64,000 nt of DNA from Maribacter hydrothermalis (GCF_001913155.1 NZ_CP018760.1:3038001-3102000), one strand, 5' to 3'. Counted from the stretch's first letter, positions 34,690-43,502 are shown. The notes: a model not told the origin generated them from the sequence alone. Translations and numbers: made by a program.

Positions 34690-35622
34690 ATGGAAGAAGG
34701 AATTTACGCTAAGTTTAATACAAGCAAAGGTGAAATTTTAGTAAAGTTAACACACGATAAAACTCCAGGAACAGTGGGTAATTTTGTGGCACTGGCAGAG
34801 GGAAATCAAAAAAATAGTGCAAAAAGCATAGGCGAACCATATTATGATGGATTAAAATTCCATAGGGTTATTCCAGATTTTATGATTCAAGGAGGATGTC
34901 CTCAAGGAAGAGGTACTGGTGATGCTGGTTATAAGTTTGATGATGAATTTCATGCTGAATTAACACATAATGCTCCGGGTGTACTTTCAATGGCAAATTC
35001 TGGACCAGGCACTAATGGAAGTCAGTTTTTTATAACTCATGTCGCTACACCATGGTTAGATAATAAGCATACCGTATTTGGACATGTTACAGAAGGACAA
35101 GAAGTCGTTGATTCAATTGCACAAGAGGATTTAATTAAGTCTTTAGAAATTGTAAGAGTAGGTGAAGATGCTAAAAAATGGGATGCAGTAAAAGCATTTC
35201 AAAATTTTAACGCTTCTGGTGAAGCTCGTTTAGCTGCTGAAAAAGCAAAGCAAGAGGCTGAACTTGACAAAGTAGCTGCTGGTTTTGAATCAACAGCATC
35301 TGGCCTTCGTTATAAAATGATTCAAAAAGGTAATGGAGCACAGGCCCAAAGTGGCAAAAACGTATCTGTCCATTATGAAGGGTCTCTTTTAAACGGTCAA
35401 GTTTTTGATTCTTCCTACAAACGAAATTCTCCTATTGATTTCGAATTGGGAATTGGTCAAGTTATCCCTGGTTGGGATGAAGGTATTTCTTTGTTGAAAG
35501 TTGGTGACAAAGCCCGTTTCGTGATTCCATCGAATTTGGCATACGGTGCTGCAGGTGCTGGTGGTGTTATACCCCCAAATGCAACATTAATATTCGATGT
35601 AGAATTAATGAAAGTCGGTTAA
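34690..35622 (+). CDS. Cyclophilin-FKBP fusion (dual-family immunophilin)
   Basis: Peptidyl-prolyl cis-trans isomerase with both folds in one chain of 310 residues. The N-terminal cyclophilin domain (about 5-155) has FHRVIPDFMIQGG near 57-69, NGSQFFITH near 110-118 and LDNKHTVFG near 123-131. A Lys/Glu/Ala-rich helical linker spans about 170-198. The C-terminal FKBP domain (about 200-310) has VSVHYEGSL, FDSSYKR, VIPGWDEGI and AYGAAGAGGVIPPNATL. No signal peptide, so cytoplasmic. Such CyP-linker-FKBP proteins are known from Flavobacterium. A terminator follows. Confidence 0.95.
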   Translation: MEEGIYAKFNTSKGEILVKLTHDKTPGTVGNFVALAEGNQKNSAKSIGEPYYDGLKFHRVIPDFMIQGGCPQGRGTGDAGYKFDDEFHAELTHNAPGVLSMANSGPGTNGSQFFITHVATPWLDNKHTVFGHVTEGQEVVDSIAQEDLIKSLEIVRVGEDAKKWDAVKAFQNFNASGEARLAAEKAKQEAELDKVAAGFESTASGLRYKMIQKGNGAQAQSGKNVSVHYEGSLLNGQVFDSSYKRNSPIDFELGIGQVIPGWDEGISLLKVGDKARFVIPSNLAYGAAGAGGVIPPNATLIFDVELMKVG

Positions 35623-35646
35623 CCAAAAAATTTTTAAATATATGTA

Positions 35647-35680
35647 AACACCTGTATTGTAGAGATACGGGTGTTTTTTT
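35647..35680 (+). terminator. Intrinsic terminator after the immunophilin gene
   Basis: AACACCTGTAT, 7-base loop, ATACGGGTGTT (one G-U pair) followed by T-rich sequence. Confidence 0.85.
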
Positions 35681-35691
35681 GTTTAGAGTAA

Positions 35692-35778
35692 TTACTTTTT
35701 TCTAGCTATAGAACTACTTAAAAATATTGCGATATTAATAATCATTAAAACAACAAATACGGTAAGAAAAATGGTCAT
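35692..35778 (-). CDS. 28-residue membrane microprotein, paralog-like to 18484-18663
   Basis: Frame reads MTIFLTVFVVLMIINIAI then FLSSSIARKK, a single hydrophobic helix with a basic end. The first 18 residues align without gaps to the microprotein at 18484-18663 (MT-F/I-L...VL-I-NIA). It occupies an otherwise gene-free 305-base stretch (35623-35927). No clear -7 box upstream. The length makes independent proof weak; the similarity between the two is the main support. Confidence 0.45.
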   Translation of the reverse strand: MTIFLTVFVVLMIINIAIFLSSSIARKK

Positions 35779-35873
35779 ATGTACATAAATAAGGTTGGGG
35801 AACGGTTATTTAATAACTAATAGATGGGAAATAGTAGAATAGGTTGCGTATAATTTGCAAAAAATAAAATAAA

Positions 35874-35901
35874 AAAACCCGAACCTAAAGATTCGGGTTT
35901 T
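35874..35901 (-). terminator. Intrinsic terminator of the cold-shock gene
   Basis: AAAACCCGAA/TTCGGGTTTT arms with an 8-base loop; on the minus strand it is followed by a run of seven T. Lies 27 bases beyond the csp stop. Confidence 0.85.
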
Positions 35902-35927
35902 ATACTATAAAAAAGTTAAGTCGTTAC

Positions 35928-36122
35928 CTAGTCAAGTACCTTCACATTAACGGCGTTTAATCCTTTTTTACCTTGTTGTAGTTCAAATTCTACAACATCA
36001 CCTTCACGAACTTCATCGATTAAGCCAGAAATGTGTACAAAATGATCTTCGTTTGAACCATCTTCAGTGATAAATCCGTAACCTTTAGAATCATTGAAGA
36101 ATTTTACTGTTCCTTTACTCAT
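35928..36122 (-). CDS. Cold-shock domain protein
   Basis: 64-residue single-domain RNA chaperone of the CspA family. RNP1 appears as KGYGFI (residues 13-18) and RNP2 as HFVHI (near 27-31). It binds single-stranded RNA/DNA and melts structure; cytoplasmic. It starts MSKGTVKFFNDS, as in most homologs. A -7 box (TATATTTG) lies 29 bases before the ATG, so the leader is short and does not look like the long cold-sensing leader of E. coli cspA. Confidence 0.96.
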   Translation of the reverse strand: MSKGTVKFFNDSKGYGFITEDGSNEDHFVHISGLIDEVREGDVVEFELQQGKKGLNAVNVKVLD

Positions 36123-36151
36123 AATAGAAAAATTAAATATTAATTAAAGCG

Positions 36152-36159
36152 CAAATATA
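36152..36159 (-). promoter_or_regulatory. -7 promoter box of the cold-shock gene
   Basis: Minus-strand TATATTTG, an exact match to TAnnTTTG, 29 bases before the start codon at 36122. Upstream is an A/T-rich tract without an evident TTTG. Confidence 0.5.
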
Positions 36160-36251
36160 GTTTTTTTTTATTTAAAAACTTAAATTGTTATAGGTTATCT
36201 TAAAGTTAAGAAATACAATCTAACTTATTGACTATGAACTGACTTTCTAGT

Positions 36252-36890
36252 TTAATTTGTTGGGTCGGGAGTCATCCTTAAGTATGGTTTTACTTCAGTT
36301 ACTCCCTTGCTAAACATTTCTTTTGCATCAGCTGTAGAAATAGCGGGACTAACTACAACATCTTTACCTTGTTCCCAATTTGCGGGCGTAGCAACTTTAT
36401 GGTAGGCTGTAAGCTGTAAAGAATCTACAACTCTTAATAGCTCGTAAAAATTACGACCAGTGGAGGCAGGGTAGGTAAGTGTTAATTTCACACTTTTATC
36501 TGGGGCAATTATATAGACAGAGCGTACTGTTAAATTATTATCCGCATTTGGGTGTATCATATCATATAAATTAGATACTTTCTTATCTTCATCTGCTATA
36601 ATAGGGAAGTTTACAATTGTATTTTGTACTTCATTTATATCTTTAATCCATTCTGCATGTGATGCGGCGCCATCTACACTTAAAGCAAGCATTTTTACAT
36701 TTCTTTTATCAAACTCACCCTTAAATTTAGCAGCAGTACCTAACTCAGTGGTACAAACTGGGGTAAAATCTGCAGGGTGAGAGAATAATATTCCCCAACT
36801 GTCTCCTAAATAATCATATAAATTAATGGTACCCATAGAACTATCTGCTGTAAAATCTGGTGCTTTATCCCCTAATCGTATTGTTGACAT
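36252..36890 (-). CDS. 1-Cys peroxiredoxin (Prx6 type)
   Basis: Reduces peroxides through a single peroxidatic cysteine. 212 residues: FSHPADFTPVCTTELG near 37-52 holds the catalytic Cys and the Prx P-x-x-x-T/S-x-x-C frame; the longer C-terminus (SVYIIAPDKSVKLTLTYPASTGRNF near 124-148, then a 40-residue tail) is that of the Prx6 group. I see no resolving cysteine. Cytoplasmic (no signal peptide). It is divergent from the YfiT-like gene at 36999, possibly sharing a thiol-redox role. Confidence 0.93.
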   Translation of the reverse strand: MSTIRLGDKAPDFTADSSMGTINLYDYLGDSWGILFSHPADFTPVCTTELGTAAKFKGEFDKRNVKMLALSVDGAASHAEWIKDINEVQNTIVNFPIIADEDKKVSNLYDMIHPNADNNLTVRSVYIIAPDKSVKLTLTYPASTGRNFYELLRVVDSLQLTAYHKVATPANWEQGKDVVVSPAISTADAKEMFSKGVTEVKPYLRMTPDPTN

Positions 36891-36998
36891 TTGTTCGTGT
36901 TTTAAATTAAAATATTATATCCTATAAAGTTAGTAGATTAATGATTGATGTCTAAAGGTTTTTGGTTAAAAGTCTATTAAAATTTCTATTTTTATTTC

Positions 36999-37535
36999 AT
37001 GGAAGAAATAGAAAAATTAAAATATCCGATAGGTCATTTTGAATGTCCTTCAGAGATTTCAATAGAAAAGATAAATGAATGGATTTTAGTTTTAGACGAA
37101 CTTCCAAAAAAACTTTCAAGCTTGGTATCTAACTACTCCGAGGAGAAATTAAACACACCGTATAGAGAAGAGGGGTGGACAGTTAGGCAAGTTATTCATC
37201 ATTTAGCGGATAGTCACCATCATAGCTATACAAGATTTAAATGGGCCTTAACTGAGGATAAACCATTAATAAAAGCATATGATGAAAAGGAGTGGAGTGA
37301 TTTATTTGACGCTAAGACAGCACCAATTACATTGTCGTTAAGTTATTTAACTGCCTTACATGCTAAATTGGTGTATCTACTAAAAGGTATTTCAGCAAAA
37401 GATTATCACAAATTCTATATTCATCCAGAAGGACAGGTAAGTGTCTCTGTAGCCGAAAATTTAGGTAAATATGCATGGCATAGCAATCATCACTACGCTC
37501 ATATTAAAAATTTAGCTACAAAAAATAAGTGGTAG
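36999..37535 (+). CDS. YfiT/BstA-like bacillithiol transferase (DinB superfamily)
   Basis: 178-residue four-helix DinB-fold metalloprotein. The conserved WTVRQVIHHLADSHHHSY near 60-77 and the C-terminal WHSNHHYAHI near 161-170 supply the metal-binding histidines. LKYPIGHFECP near 6-16 is the typical family opening. Homologs conjugate bacillithiol to electrophiles; whether this organism makes bacillithiol cannot be seen here. It is divergent from the 1-Cys peroxiredoxin. Cytoplasmic. Confidence 0.88.
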   Translation: MEEIEKLKYPIGHFECPSEISIEKINEWILVLDELPKKLSSLVSNYSEEKLNTPYREEGWTVRQVIHHLADSHHHSYTRFKWALTEDKPLIKAYDEKEWSDLFDAKTAPITLSLSYLTALHAKLVYLLKGISAKDYHKFYIHPEGQVSVSVAENLGKYAWHSNHHYAHIKNLATKNKW

Positions 37536-37548
37536 ATTGTTTTGTAAA

Positions 37549-38076
37549 TTAAACCTCTTTTAATAAAATATACATTGGTTTTTCTTTTTCGATGACATTA
37601 TTGAATGGTACTTTCGTAGTATCAATAATAATAAACTTGTTTGCTAAATAAAAAGGAAGGGCTGCACCACTTTGCATGGAGGCTAAAAATATTGCTTTCT
37701 TAGAAAATTCTCTAGCTCTTGCCTCAACAAAATCTAATGTAGCCTTACCTATTCCCATTCCCGTAAACTCTTGTAGGATGTAAATTTTATCTAAATAAAG
37801 TGCCTCTTTTTTATTAAAATTAGCAATGGATTTGTTAATTTCTAATTTTAACAGGCCTTTATAATCTCCATCTTTTTCAAGTAAGTAAAGTTCGGTGTTC
37901 GTGTTTAACTCTTCGTTTGCTAGTACTTCTTTGGTAAAGCTATTTTCGATATAGGTCGTTGTGTCACCATTTGGCCAAAGATGACGGTAATGTTGATTAT
38001 AGGCTCTGGTGCCAATTGTAATGTATATGTCGTATAGTTTGGGTTCAAGCAAAATAAATTTAAGAGAAGATTTCAT
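37549..38076 (-). CDS. GNAT family N-acetyltransferase
   Basis: 175 residues of the GCN5-related fold. The acetyl-CoA-binding motif A appears as LQEFTGMGIGKATLDF near 102-117 (Q/R-x-x-G-x-G/A pattern), preceded by LYLDKIYI strand beta4. The C-terminal strand region ALPFYLANKFIIID near 140-153 is also typical. Substrate unknown. It starts 24 bases after the stop of the redoxin gene on the same strand, so probably cotranscribed. Confidence 0.85.
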   Translation of the reverse strand: MKSSLKFILLEPKLYDIYITIGTRAYNQHYRHLWPNGDTTTYIENSFTKEVLANEELNTNTELYLLEKDGDYKGLLKLEINKSIANFNKKEALYLDKIYILQEFTGMGIGKATLDFVEARAREFSKKAIFLASMQSGAALPFYLANKFIIIDTTKVPFNNVIEKEKPMYILLKEV

Positions 38077-38100
38077 TTTAGAATACTCAATAACTTGGGT

Positions 38101-38661
38101 TTATTTGTTTTTCCATTTTATACCACAGCCAATACTTGGCTTTTGAATTTCAGCATTCTTTTTTCCTGATAACAGGCAGTCAATTGCTTTTCTTAGATCT
38201 TTTCCATTTAATGGCAACTTATTACCAGGTCTGGAATCGTCTAGCTGACCTCTATACGTCAATTTTAGTTTATTGTCGAAAAGATAAAAATCTGGAGTAC
38301 ATGCTGCTTCATATTTTTTGGCAATCATTTGGTTTTCATCGTACAAATATGGAAATGTATACCCTTCGGCTTTTGCTTTTAATCGCATAAATTTAGGTCC
38401 GTCCTCTGGGTATTTCGCAACATCGTTACTAGAAATAGCAATAAATTCTATTCCTTTTTTTTGATATTCATTTGCAAGTTTTGTTATTTCTGGATTTACA
38501 TGAATAACAAAAGGACAATGATTACAAATAAACATAATTACAGTACCATGAGATCCTACTAAAGAATGAAGATTTGTGGTTGTTTCACTAATAGTATCCA
38601 ATAAACTAAATTCTGGAGCTATCGTTCCTAAAGCTAACATGTTGCTTTCTGTTCTTGCCAT
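38101..38661 (-). CDS. Thioredoxin-like redoxin (AhpC/TSA fold) with CNHCP site
   Basis: 186 residues without a signal peptide. The active site is FICNHCPFVIHVNPEI near 45-60 (C-x-x-C), followed by IAISSNDVAKYPEDGP near 75-90 and YLYDENQMIAKKYEAACTPDFYLFD near 104-128 with the cis-Pro Thr-Pro. This is the AlkD-like/TlpA-related cytoplasmic redoxin family. Role: probable thiol-disulfide reductase or peroxidase; not proven by sequence. First gene of a pair with the GNAT gene. Confidence 0.88.
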   Translation of the reverse strand: MARTESNMLALGTIAPEFSLLDTISETTTNLHSLVGSHGTVIMFICNHCPFVIHVNPEITKLANEYQKKGIEFIAISSNDVAKYPEDGPKFMRLKAKAEGYTFPYLYDENQMIAKKYEAACTPDFYLFDNKLKLTYRGQLDDSRPGNKLPLNGKDLRKAIDCLLSGKKNAEIQKPSIGCGIKWKNK

Positions 38662-38817
38662 ATCAACTAAAAATTTATAGGTACAAAGTTAAGAAATTTA
38701 GAAATTTTGTTTTTTCATAGTACGATTCATAACTTTCAAAGTTTTTTTAAACTAGTGAAGCCGAATTAGGTCCCGCTCAAAATTTTGCCATGAGCAGCTA
38801 ATAGTAACAATTAAATT

Positions 38818-39156
38818 ATGAACGAGACTATTTCATGGAAAGACTTTAGTAAAATTGACATGAGAACGGGAACCATAGTCGCCGTTTTCGAGTTTCCAGA
38901 AGCAAGAAACCCATCGTACAAATTGCATATAGATTTTGGAGAAGAAATTGGAACTAGAAAGACCTCTGCGCAGGTTACAAAAAACTATGAAAAAAAAGAA
39001 CTTATAGGTTTGCAAGTGATTGCAGTAATTAATTTTCCTAAAAAACAAATTGCTAATTTTATGAGTGAATGTCTTATATTAGGAGCGGTTGAGAACGATG
39101 CAGTAATTTTAATTCAACCTCGAATGAAAGTACCTAACGGATTAAAAATCTCATAG
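38818..39156 (+). CDS. csaA: tRNA-binding domain protein (CsaA-like)
   Basis: 112-residue OB-fold protein. FSKIDMRTGTIVAVFEFPEARNPSYKLHIDFG (residues 9-40, shown in part) is the family's opening, and VIAVINFPKKQIANFMSECLILGA near 70-93 matches the tRNA-binding domain shared with MetG and CsaA. CsaA is reported to act as a chaperone/export factor or RNA binder. Cytoplasmic. Head of a run with the BASS transporter (4-base gap) and an acyltransferase. Confidence 0.9.
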   Translation: MNETISWKDFSKIDMRTGTIVAVFEFPEARNPSYKLHIDFGEEIGTRKTSAQVTKNYEKKELIGLQVIAVINFPKKQIANFMSECLILGAVENDAVILIQPRMKVPNGLKIS

Positions 39157-39160
39157 TTTA

Positions 39161-40081
39161 TTGACTGAAAACATTTTAGATAACGTACATATTAATTTTG
39201 ATACAGGGTCATTATGGGTAATGAACCTTGTATTAGGTTTAGTAATGTTTGGTGTTGCTTTGGAAATTTCGATAAAAGACTTTAAACCTTTATGGTTAAA
39301 ACCTAAGGCACTACTAGTAGGGTTGTTAAGTCAGTTTATTTTACTGCCAGCAATTACTTATTTATTAGTAGTTTTTATAGAACCATTACCCAGTATTGCT
39401 TTAGGAATGTTTATGGTAGCGGCTTGCCCTGGAGGCAATATTTCCAATTTTATTTCTTATTTGGCTAAGGCAAATACCGCGCTTTCTGTTAGTCTTACAG
39501 CAATTGCTACGCTATTGGCCGTAGTTCTGACACCTTTGAATTTTCATTTCTGGACTATGTTATATACGCCGAGTTCTAGCTTAGTTCAAGAAATTTCGAT
39601 TTCTTCATTTGAAATGATAAAATTAGTCTCGCTACTTTTAGGATTGCCTTTGTTATTAGGTATGTATGTTAATTATTTAAACGAAAAATTTGCGTTGAAA
39701 ATAGCAAAAAAACTCAAATTTGTTTCTTTAATCTTTTTTGTGAGCCTTGTATTTATTGCTTTATATAATAACCGCGTCGTTTTTATGGATTATGTTTTTT
39801 ATGTTTTTTGGATAGTATTAATTCACAACCTTATTGCTTTTACTACTGGGTACAGTGTAGGTAAGTTATTTAGATTGCCTAATCATAGCGTTAGGTCAGT
39901 AACTATAGAAACAGGAATACAAAATTCGGGGTTAGGTTTGTTATTGATTTTTACTTTTTTCGACGGTTTAGGTGGTATGGCATTGTTGGCTGCGTTTTGG
40001 GGGATTTGGCATATTGTTTCGGGTTTAATTTTAGCAGGCTTATGGAATTATAAAGCTGTAATTAAAGAAAGATTGGTTTGA
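39161..40081 (+). CDS. Bile acid:sodium symporter family (BASS) transporter
   Basis: 306 residues, TTG start 4 bases after csaA. About ten hydrophobic segments. Characteristic pieces: LVMFGVALEISIKDF near 25-39, AACPGGNISNFISYLAKAN near 88-106 (the crossover-helix PGG-x-x-SN motif), ETGIQNSGLGLLL near 247-259 (second sodium-site signature). Transports an organic anion with sodium at the inner membrane; substrate unknown (bacterial members carry pantothenate-pathway or other acids). Confidence 0.9.
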   Translation: MTENILDNVHINFDTGSLWVMNLVLGLVMFGVALEISIKDFKPLWLKPKALLVGLLSQFILLPAITYLLVVFIEPLPSIALGMFMVAACPGGNISNFISYLAKANTALSVSLTAIATLLAVVLTPLNFHFWTMLYTPSSSLVQEISISSFEMIKLVSLLLGLPLLLGMYVNYLNEKFALKIAKKLKFVSLIFFVSLVFIALYNNRVVFMDYVFYVFWIVLIHNLIAFTTGYSVGKLFRLPNHSVRSVTIETGIQNSGLGLLLIFTFFDGLGGMALLAAFWGIWHIVSGLILAGLWNYKAVIKERLV

Positions 40082-41118
40082 GTGGGTTATATTCCATAGT
40101 AAAATATGTTGTAAAAACCGGACTATATGGCTATCATAAGAAGATTGTAATTTCTGGTTTGGAGAATATACCTAAAGATAAACCTGTTCTGTTTTTGCCT
40201 AATCATCAAAGTGCTTTAATTGATATTCTTCTTATTGCAACAGATTGTAATCGGAAACCTTTTTTCTTAACTAGATCAGATGTTTTTAATGGAAAATTCC
40301 TAAAACGTGTATTCTCCTATTTTCAAATGTTGCCCATATACCGTATGCGCGATGGTCGTGAAACGCTAACTAACAATAGTTTTATTTTTGATACTTGCGC
40401 CGAAATATTAAATGATGGGAATGCAATTGTAATTTTTCCAGAGGCAAATCATAATCTTCAACGTAGAGTTAGGCCTTTGAGTAAAGGGTTTACAAGAATA
40501 ATAATGAGGAGTTTTGAGCTTTATCCAAATTTGGATATTCAATTAGTTCCTGTAGGTTTAAATTATAAAAACGCTGTTCATTTTCCTGACCAGGTTGCAG
40601 TACGTTATGGAAAACCAATTTCGGCTAAAAGCCTATTTAATGTAAAGGCTATAAATCAATCCAGTCAAATTATAAAGGATAGCGTCGCTTTGGCCTTAAA
40701 AGAACTTACTACGCATATAGAGAATGAGTATGATCTTACTTTGAATAGGTTAATGAATGATAAAGTAAATTTTCTTAATCCGTCTGAAGTAAATAAAACT
40801 ATCCTTTCATATAGTCAACAACAACAGCATATTGAAATTATTCCTGTTGATCAAGAAAAAACAGATTTTTTTAAATTGTTATTTGAGGTCTTAAACTTTC
40901 CGATCGTAACCTTATGGCGTCTTTGGTTAAAACCAAAAGTACCTGAAGCTGAATTTATGGGAACTTTTAGGTTTGCACTTGCCTTTATTTGCTACCCAAT
41001 TTATCTTTTGACCATTTTTTTAATACTATTCTATTTCTTTCCTTTAGCTCTAGCATTAGTAATCACTGGTCTGTTAACATTTTTGAATGTGTTTTTAGTA
41101 AAATATGTATTGCGTTAA
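40078..41118 (+). CDS. Glycerol-phosphate-type acyltransferase (PlsC domain)
   Basis: 346-residue membrane-associated lipid acyltransferase. Catalytic block I is NHQSALID near 42-49: the His-to-Asp spacing is H-x5-D, as in yeast Gat1/Sct1-like enzymes, not H-x4-D. Later blocks: RDGRET near 97-102, FPEANHNLQRRVRPLSKG near 120-137 and VPVGLNYKN near 158-166. Two membrane segments at the C-terminus (about 290-345). Start TTG at 40078 overlaps the BASS stop codon. Likely phospholipid or ornithine-lipid synthesis. Confidence 0.85.
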   Translation: MSGLYSIVKYVVKTGLYGYHKKIVISGLENIPKDKPVLFLPNHQSALIDILLIATDCNRKPFFLTRSDVFNGKFLKRVFSYFQMLPIYRMRDGRETLTNNSFIFDTCAEILNDGNAIVIFPEANHNLQRRVRPLSKGFTRIIMRSFELYPNLDIQLVPVGLNYKNAVHFPDQVAVRYGKPISAKSLFNVKAINQSSQIIKDSVALALKELTTHIENEYDLTLNRLMNDKVNFLNPSEVNKTILSYSQQQQHIEIIPVDQEKTDFFKLLFEVLNFPIVTLWRLWLKPKVPEAEFMGTFRFALAFICYPIYLLTIFLILFYFFPLALALVITGLLTFLNVFLVKYVLR

Positions 41119-41147
41119 CATTTAAGCTTATAATCTACTAAAAATAA

Positions 41148-41182
41148 AAACGGCCCTTAAATATAAGAGCCGTTTGGTGTTT
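41148..41182. terminator. Intrinsic terminator between the acyltransferase and PUR genes
   Basis: AAACGGC.CTTA, loop AATA-type, TAAG.GCCGTTT with one internal mismatch, then a T-rich run. Serves the plus-strand operon 38818-41118 and lies just beyond the stop of the minus-strand PUR gene. Confidence 0.8.
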
Positions 41183-41200
41183 TTTAAAAAAGACTTTTAC

Positions 41201-41584
41201 TTAGATATCTTCAAAACTAACATCTGTAAAACTAGAAGTACTTGCTGTTTTTGTTTCTTCTTCAATTTCAGTTTCTGTTTCTTCTTTCTTAAAGTCTTTT
41301 TGATGTCTTTCGGAAATTACTTCGCTACCTTTTTCATTAATAATGAAGTCCATCATTTCTTCAACATTCTCTTTAAAGGCGTCAAAGTCTTCTTTGTATA
41401 AATAAATTTTGTGCTTTTTATAATGGAATGAACCATCATCATGTGTAAACTTCTTACTTTCTGTTATCGTAAGGTAATAATCCCCAGCCTTGGTACTTCT
41501 TACATCGAAAAAGTATGTTCTTCTACCTGCGCGTAAAACTTTGGAGTGAATTTCTTCCTGATCTGATAAATCTCTTTCGCTCAT
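41201..41584 (-). CDS. PUR family DNA/RNA-binding protein (DUF3276)
   Basis: 127 residues. A single PUR repeat (about 8-85): EIHSKVLRAGRRTYFFDVRSTKAGDYYLTITESKK in part, then SFHYKKHKIYLYKEDFDAFKENVEEMMDFI. It is followed by an acidic, Glu/Thr/Ser-rich disordered tail (95-127). PUR proteins bind single-stranded nucleic acid; the Bacteroidota member is very conserved but its target is unknown. Cytoplasmic. It lies downstream of nothing on its strand within 60 bases, so monocistronic. Confidence 0.92.
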   Translation of the reverse strand: MSERDLSDQEEIHSKVLRAGRRTYFFDVRSTKAGDYYLTITESKKFTHDDGSFHYKKHKIYLYKEDFDAFKENVEEMMDFIINEKGSEVISERHQKDFKKEETETEIEEETKTASTSSFTDVSFEDI

Positions 41585-41649
41585 TTCTAATGTTTAGTGT
41601 CGTTATGCTATCAAAAATGGAAAAAAAAACGGTATCTGACAACAATTTT

Positions 41650-43401
41650 CTAATTTTCTTTCTCTGAGAGCTGTTTGTGGTATAGCTCTTTGTAGTAGCC
41701 TTCTTGGGTGTTTAATTCATCATGCGTTCCTTGTTGAATTAGTTTGCCTTCATCTAAAACAAGTATTCTATCTGCATTTTTGGCCGATGAAACCCTATGG
41801 CTTACAATTAGTGTAGTTCTATTCTTAGAAGCTTTTTTAAGATTATTTAAAATTTCTTCTTCTGTTTCTGTATCTACTGCAGAAAGGCAATCGTCAAATA
41901 AATATATTTTAGGTTTTTTAATTAAGGCGCGTGCAATAGAAACACGTTGTTTTTGACCACCACTAAGTGTTATACCTCTTTCTCCTAATACCGTATCGTA
42001 CTTTTTAGAAAACCCTATAATATTTTCATGTACTACGGCATCTTTAGCAATGTTAATAATTTCTTCATCGCTGGCATTTTCTTTACCAAACTTAATATTG
42101 TTTTTAATACTATCGGAAAATAGAAATGCGTCTTGTGGAACCGCACCAATTGATTCTCTTAAATTGGTCAGGTCAAAATGCTTAATTGGTTCGTCATCAA
42201 TCAATATTTCTCCAGAAGTTGTGTCGTATAGTCTTGCAACTAAATCTAATATTGTAGATTTTCCTGACCCAGTTTTACCTAAAATAGCTGTGGTTTCCCC
42301 TTCCATTACTGTAAATGAAAGGTTATTCAACGCTGTTATTCCTGTGTCTTCATAAGTGAAGCTTACATTTTTGAATTCTATTTTACCTTTTATTTCTTGT
42401 GTATAACTTGGCGTATTCTTTAATTCAGGAGCTACCTTCAAAAATTCGTTAATTCTTTCTTGACTTGCTGCCGCTCTTTGTACAATAGATGTTAACCAGC
42501 CTACAATAGCAACTGGCCAGGTAAGCATATTTACGTATAGTATAAATTCGGCAATTAGCCCAACGCTAATTTCACCCGCAAGATATTGTTTGCCACCAAT
42601 GTAAATTACTAAAATATTGCTAATGCCAATTAATAAAATCATTAAAGGAAAAAACCACGCATTAACTTTAGCTAGGCTTACACTCTTTTCTTTTCCATCT
42701 ACAGCAAGTGCCGTTAATTCATTATTGGTTTGTGGTTCTAAAGCATAAGCTTTTATAACAGATACTCCCGAAAATACTTCTTGCGTAAAAGTTGATAAAT
42801 TGGATAAGTATTGCTGTACGATAGTACTTCTTTTATGAATGATTTTACTTATTTGGTAAATCATGACGGACAAAATAGGTAAGGGTAATAGGGTATATGC
42901 TGCTAATGTAGGAGCTTTAATGAACATTAAAGGTATTAAGCACGCAAATAAGGTAAGTGTTTGTATACCATACATAATTGCAGGTCCCGCATACATACGA
43001 ACTTCGTTGACATCCTCACTAATTCTATTCATTAAATCTCCTGTTCTGTGTTTTTTATAAAAGTTGAGACTTAATTTTTGATAGTGGTCAAAAATTTCAT
43101 TTTTTAAATCATATTCAATATATCTAGAAATGTTTATAATGGTCTGGCGCATTAAAAAAGTAAAAAAGCCAGATAGTAACGCAGCACCTACTATAATTAA
43201 AATGTAATTTAATAGTAACTCTTGAGCTGTTGTTTTTTCAATTTCCGTTCTGATATATTGCTCAACAATAGAAATAGATTTGTTGACATAAGATGGCATC
43301 ACCAACTGAAAAAGACGTGCCACAATAGTAATAACTATTCCTAATAAAAGTTTAAGCCTGTATTTTTTAAAGTATTTATTTAGATGCTTAAGTTCTTTCA
43401 T
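41650..43401 (-). CDS. ABC transporter with fused membrane and ATPase domains
   Basis: 583 residues from ATG at 43401; the frame is open 22 codons further upstream but these lie near the divergent nusB promoter and add no conserved part. Six membrane segments (about 20-310), then the ATPase: Walker A GKTGSGKST near 377, Q-loop IGAVPQDAFLFSD near 414-426, signature TLSGGQKQR near 478-486 and Walker B YLFDDCLSAVD near 498-508, H-switch VSHR near 531. MsbA/LmrA/Mdl-type homodimeric or half-pair exporter; substrate unknown. Confidence 0.93.
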   Translation of the reverse strand: MKELKHLNKYFKKYRLKLLLGIVITIVARLFQLVMPSYVNKSISIVEQYIRTEIEKTTAQELLLNYILIIVGAALLSGFFTFLMRQTIINISRYIEYDLKNEIFDHYQKLSLNFYKKHRTGDLMNRISEDVNEVRMYAGPAIMYGIQTLTLFACLIPLMFIKAPTLAAYTLLPLPILSVMIYQISKIIHKRSTIVQQYLSNLSTFTQEVFSGVSVIKAYALEPQTNNELTALAVDGKEKSVSLAKVNAWFFPLMILLIGISNILVIYIGGKQYLAGEISVGLIAEFILYVNMLTWPVAIVGWLTSIVQRAAASQERINEFLKVAPELKNTPSYTQEIKGKIEFKNVSFTYEDTGITALNNLSFTVMEGETTAILGKTGSGKSTILDLVARLYDTTSGEILIDDEPIKHFDLTNLRESIGAVPQDAFLFSDSIKNNIKFGKENASDEEIINIAKDAVVHENIIGFSKKYDTVLGERGITLSGGQKQRVSIARALIKKPKIYLFDDCLSAVDTETEEEILNNLKKASKNRTTLIVSHRVSSAKNADRILVLDEGKLIQQGTHDELNTQEGYYKELYHKQLSEKEN

Positions 43402-43502
43402 AGGTTTTTCGAAAAATAAGATTATATATTTTCTTAGGCCAAAGATAGTTTTTTGCCCTAAAACCAAATGTTATAAATAAGCTAAGATAAATGCGATTGC
43501 TA

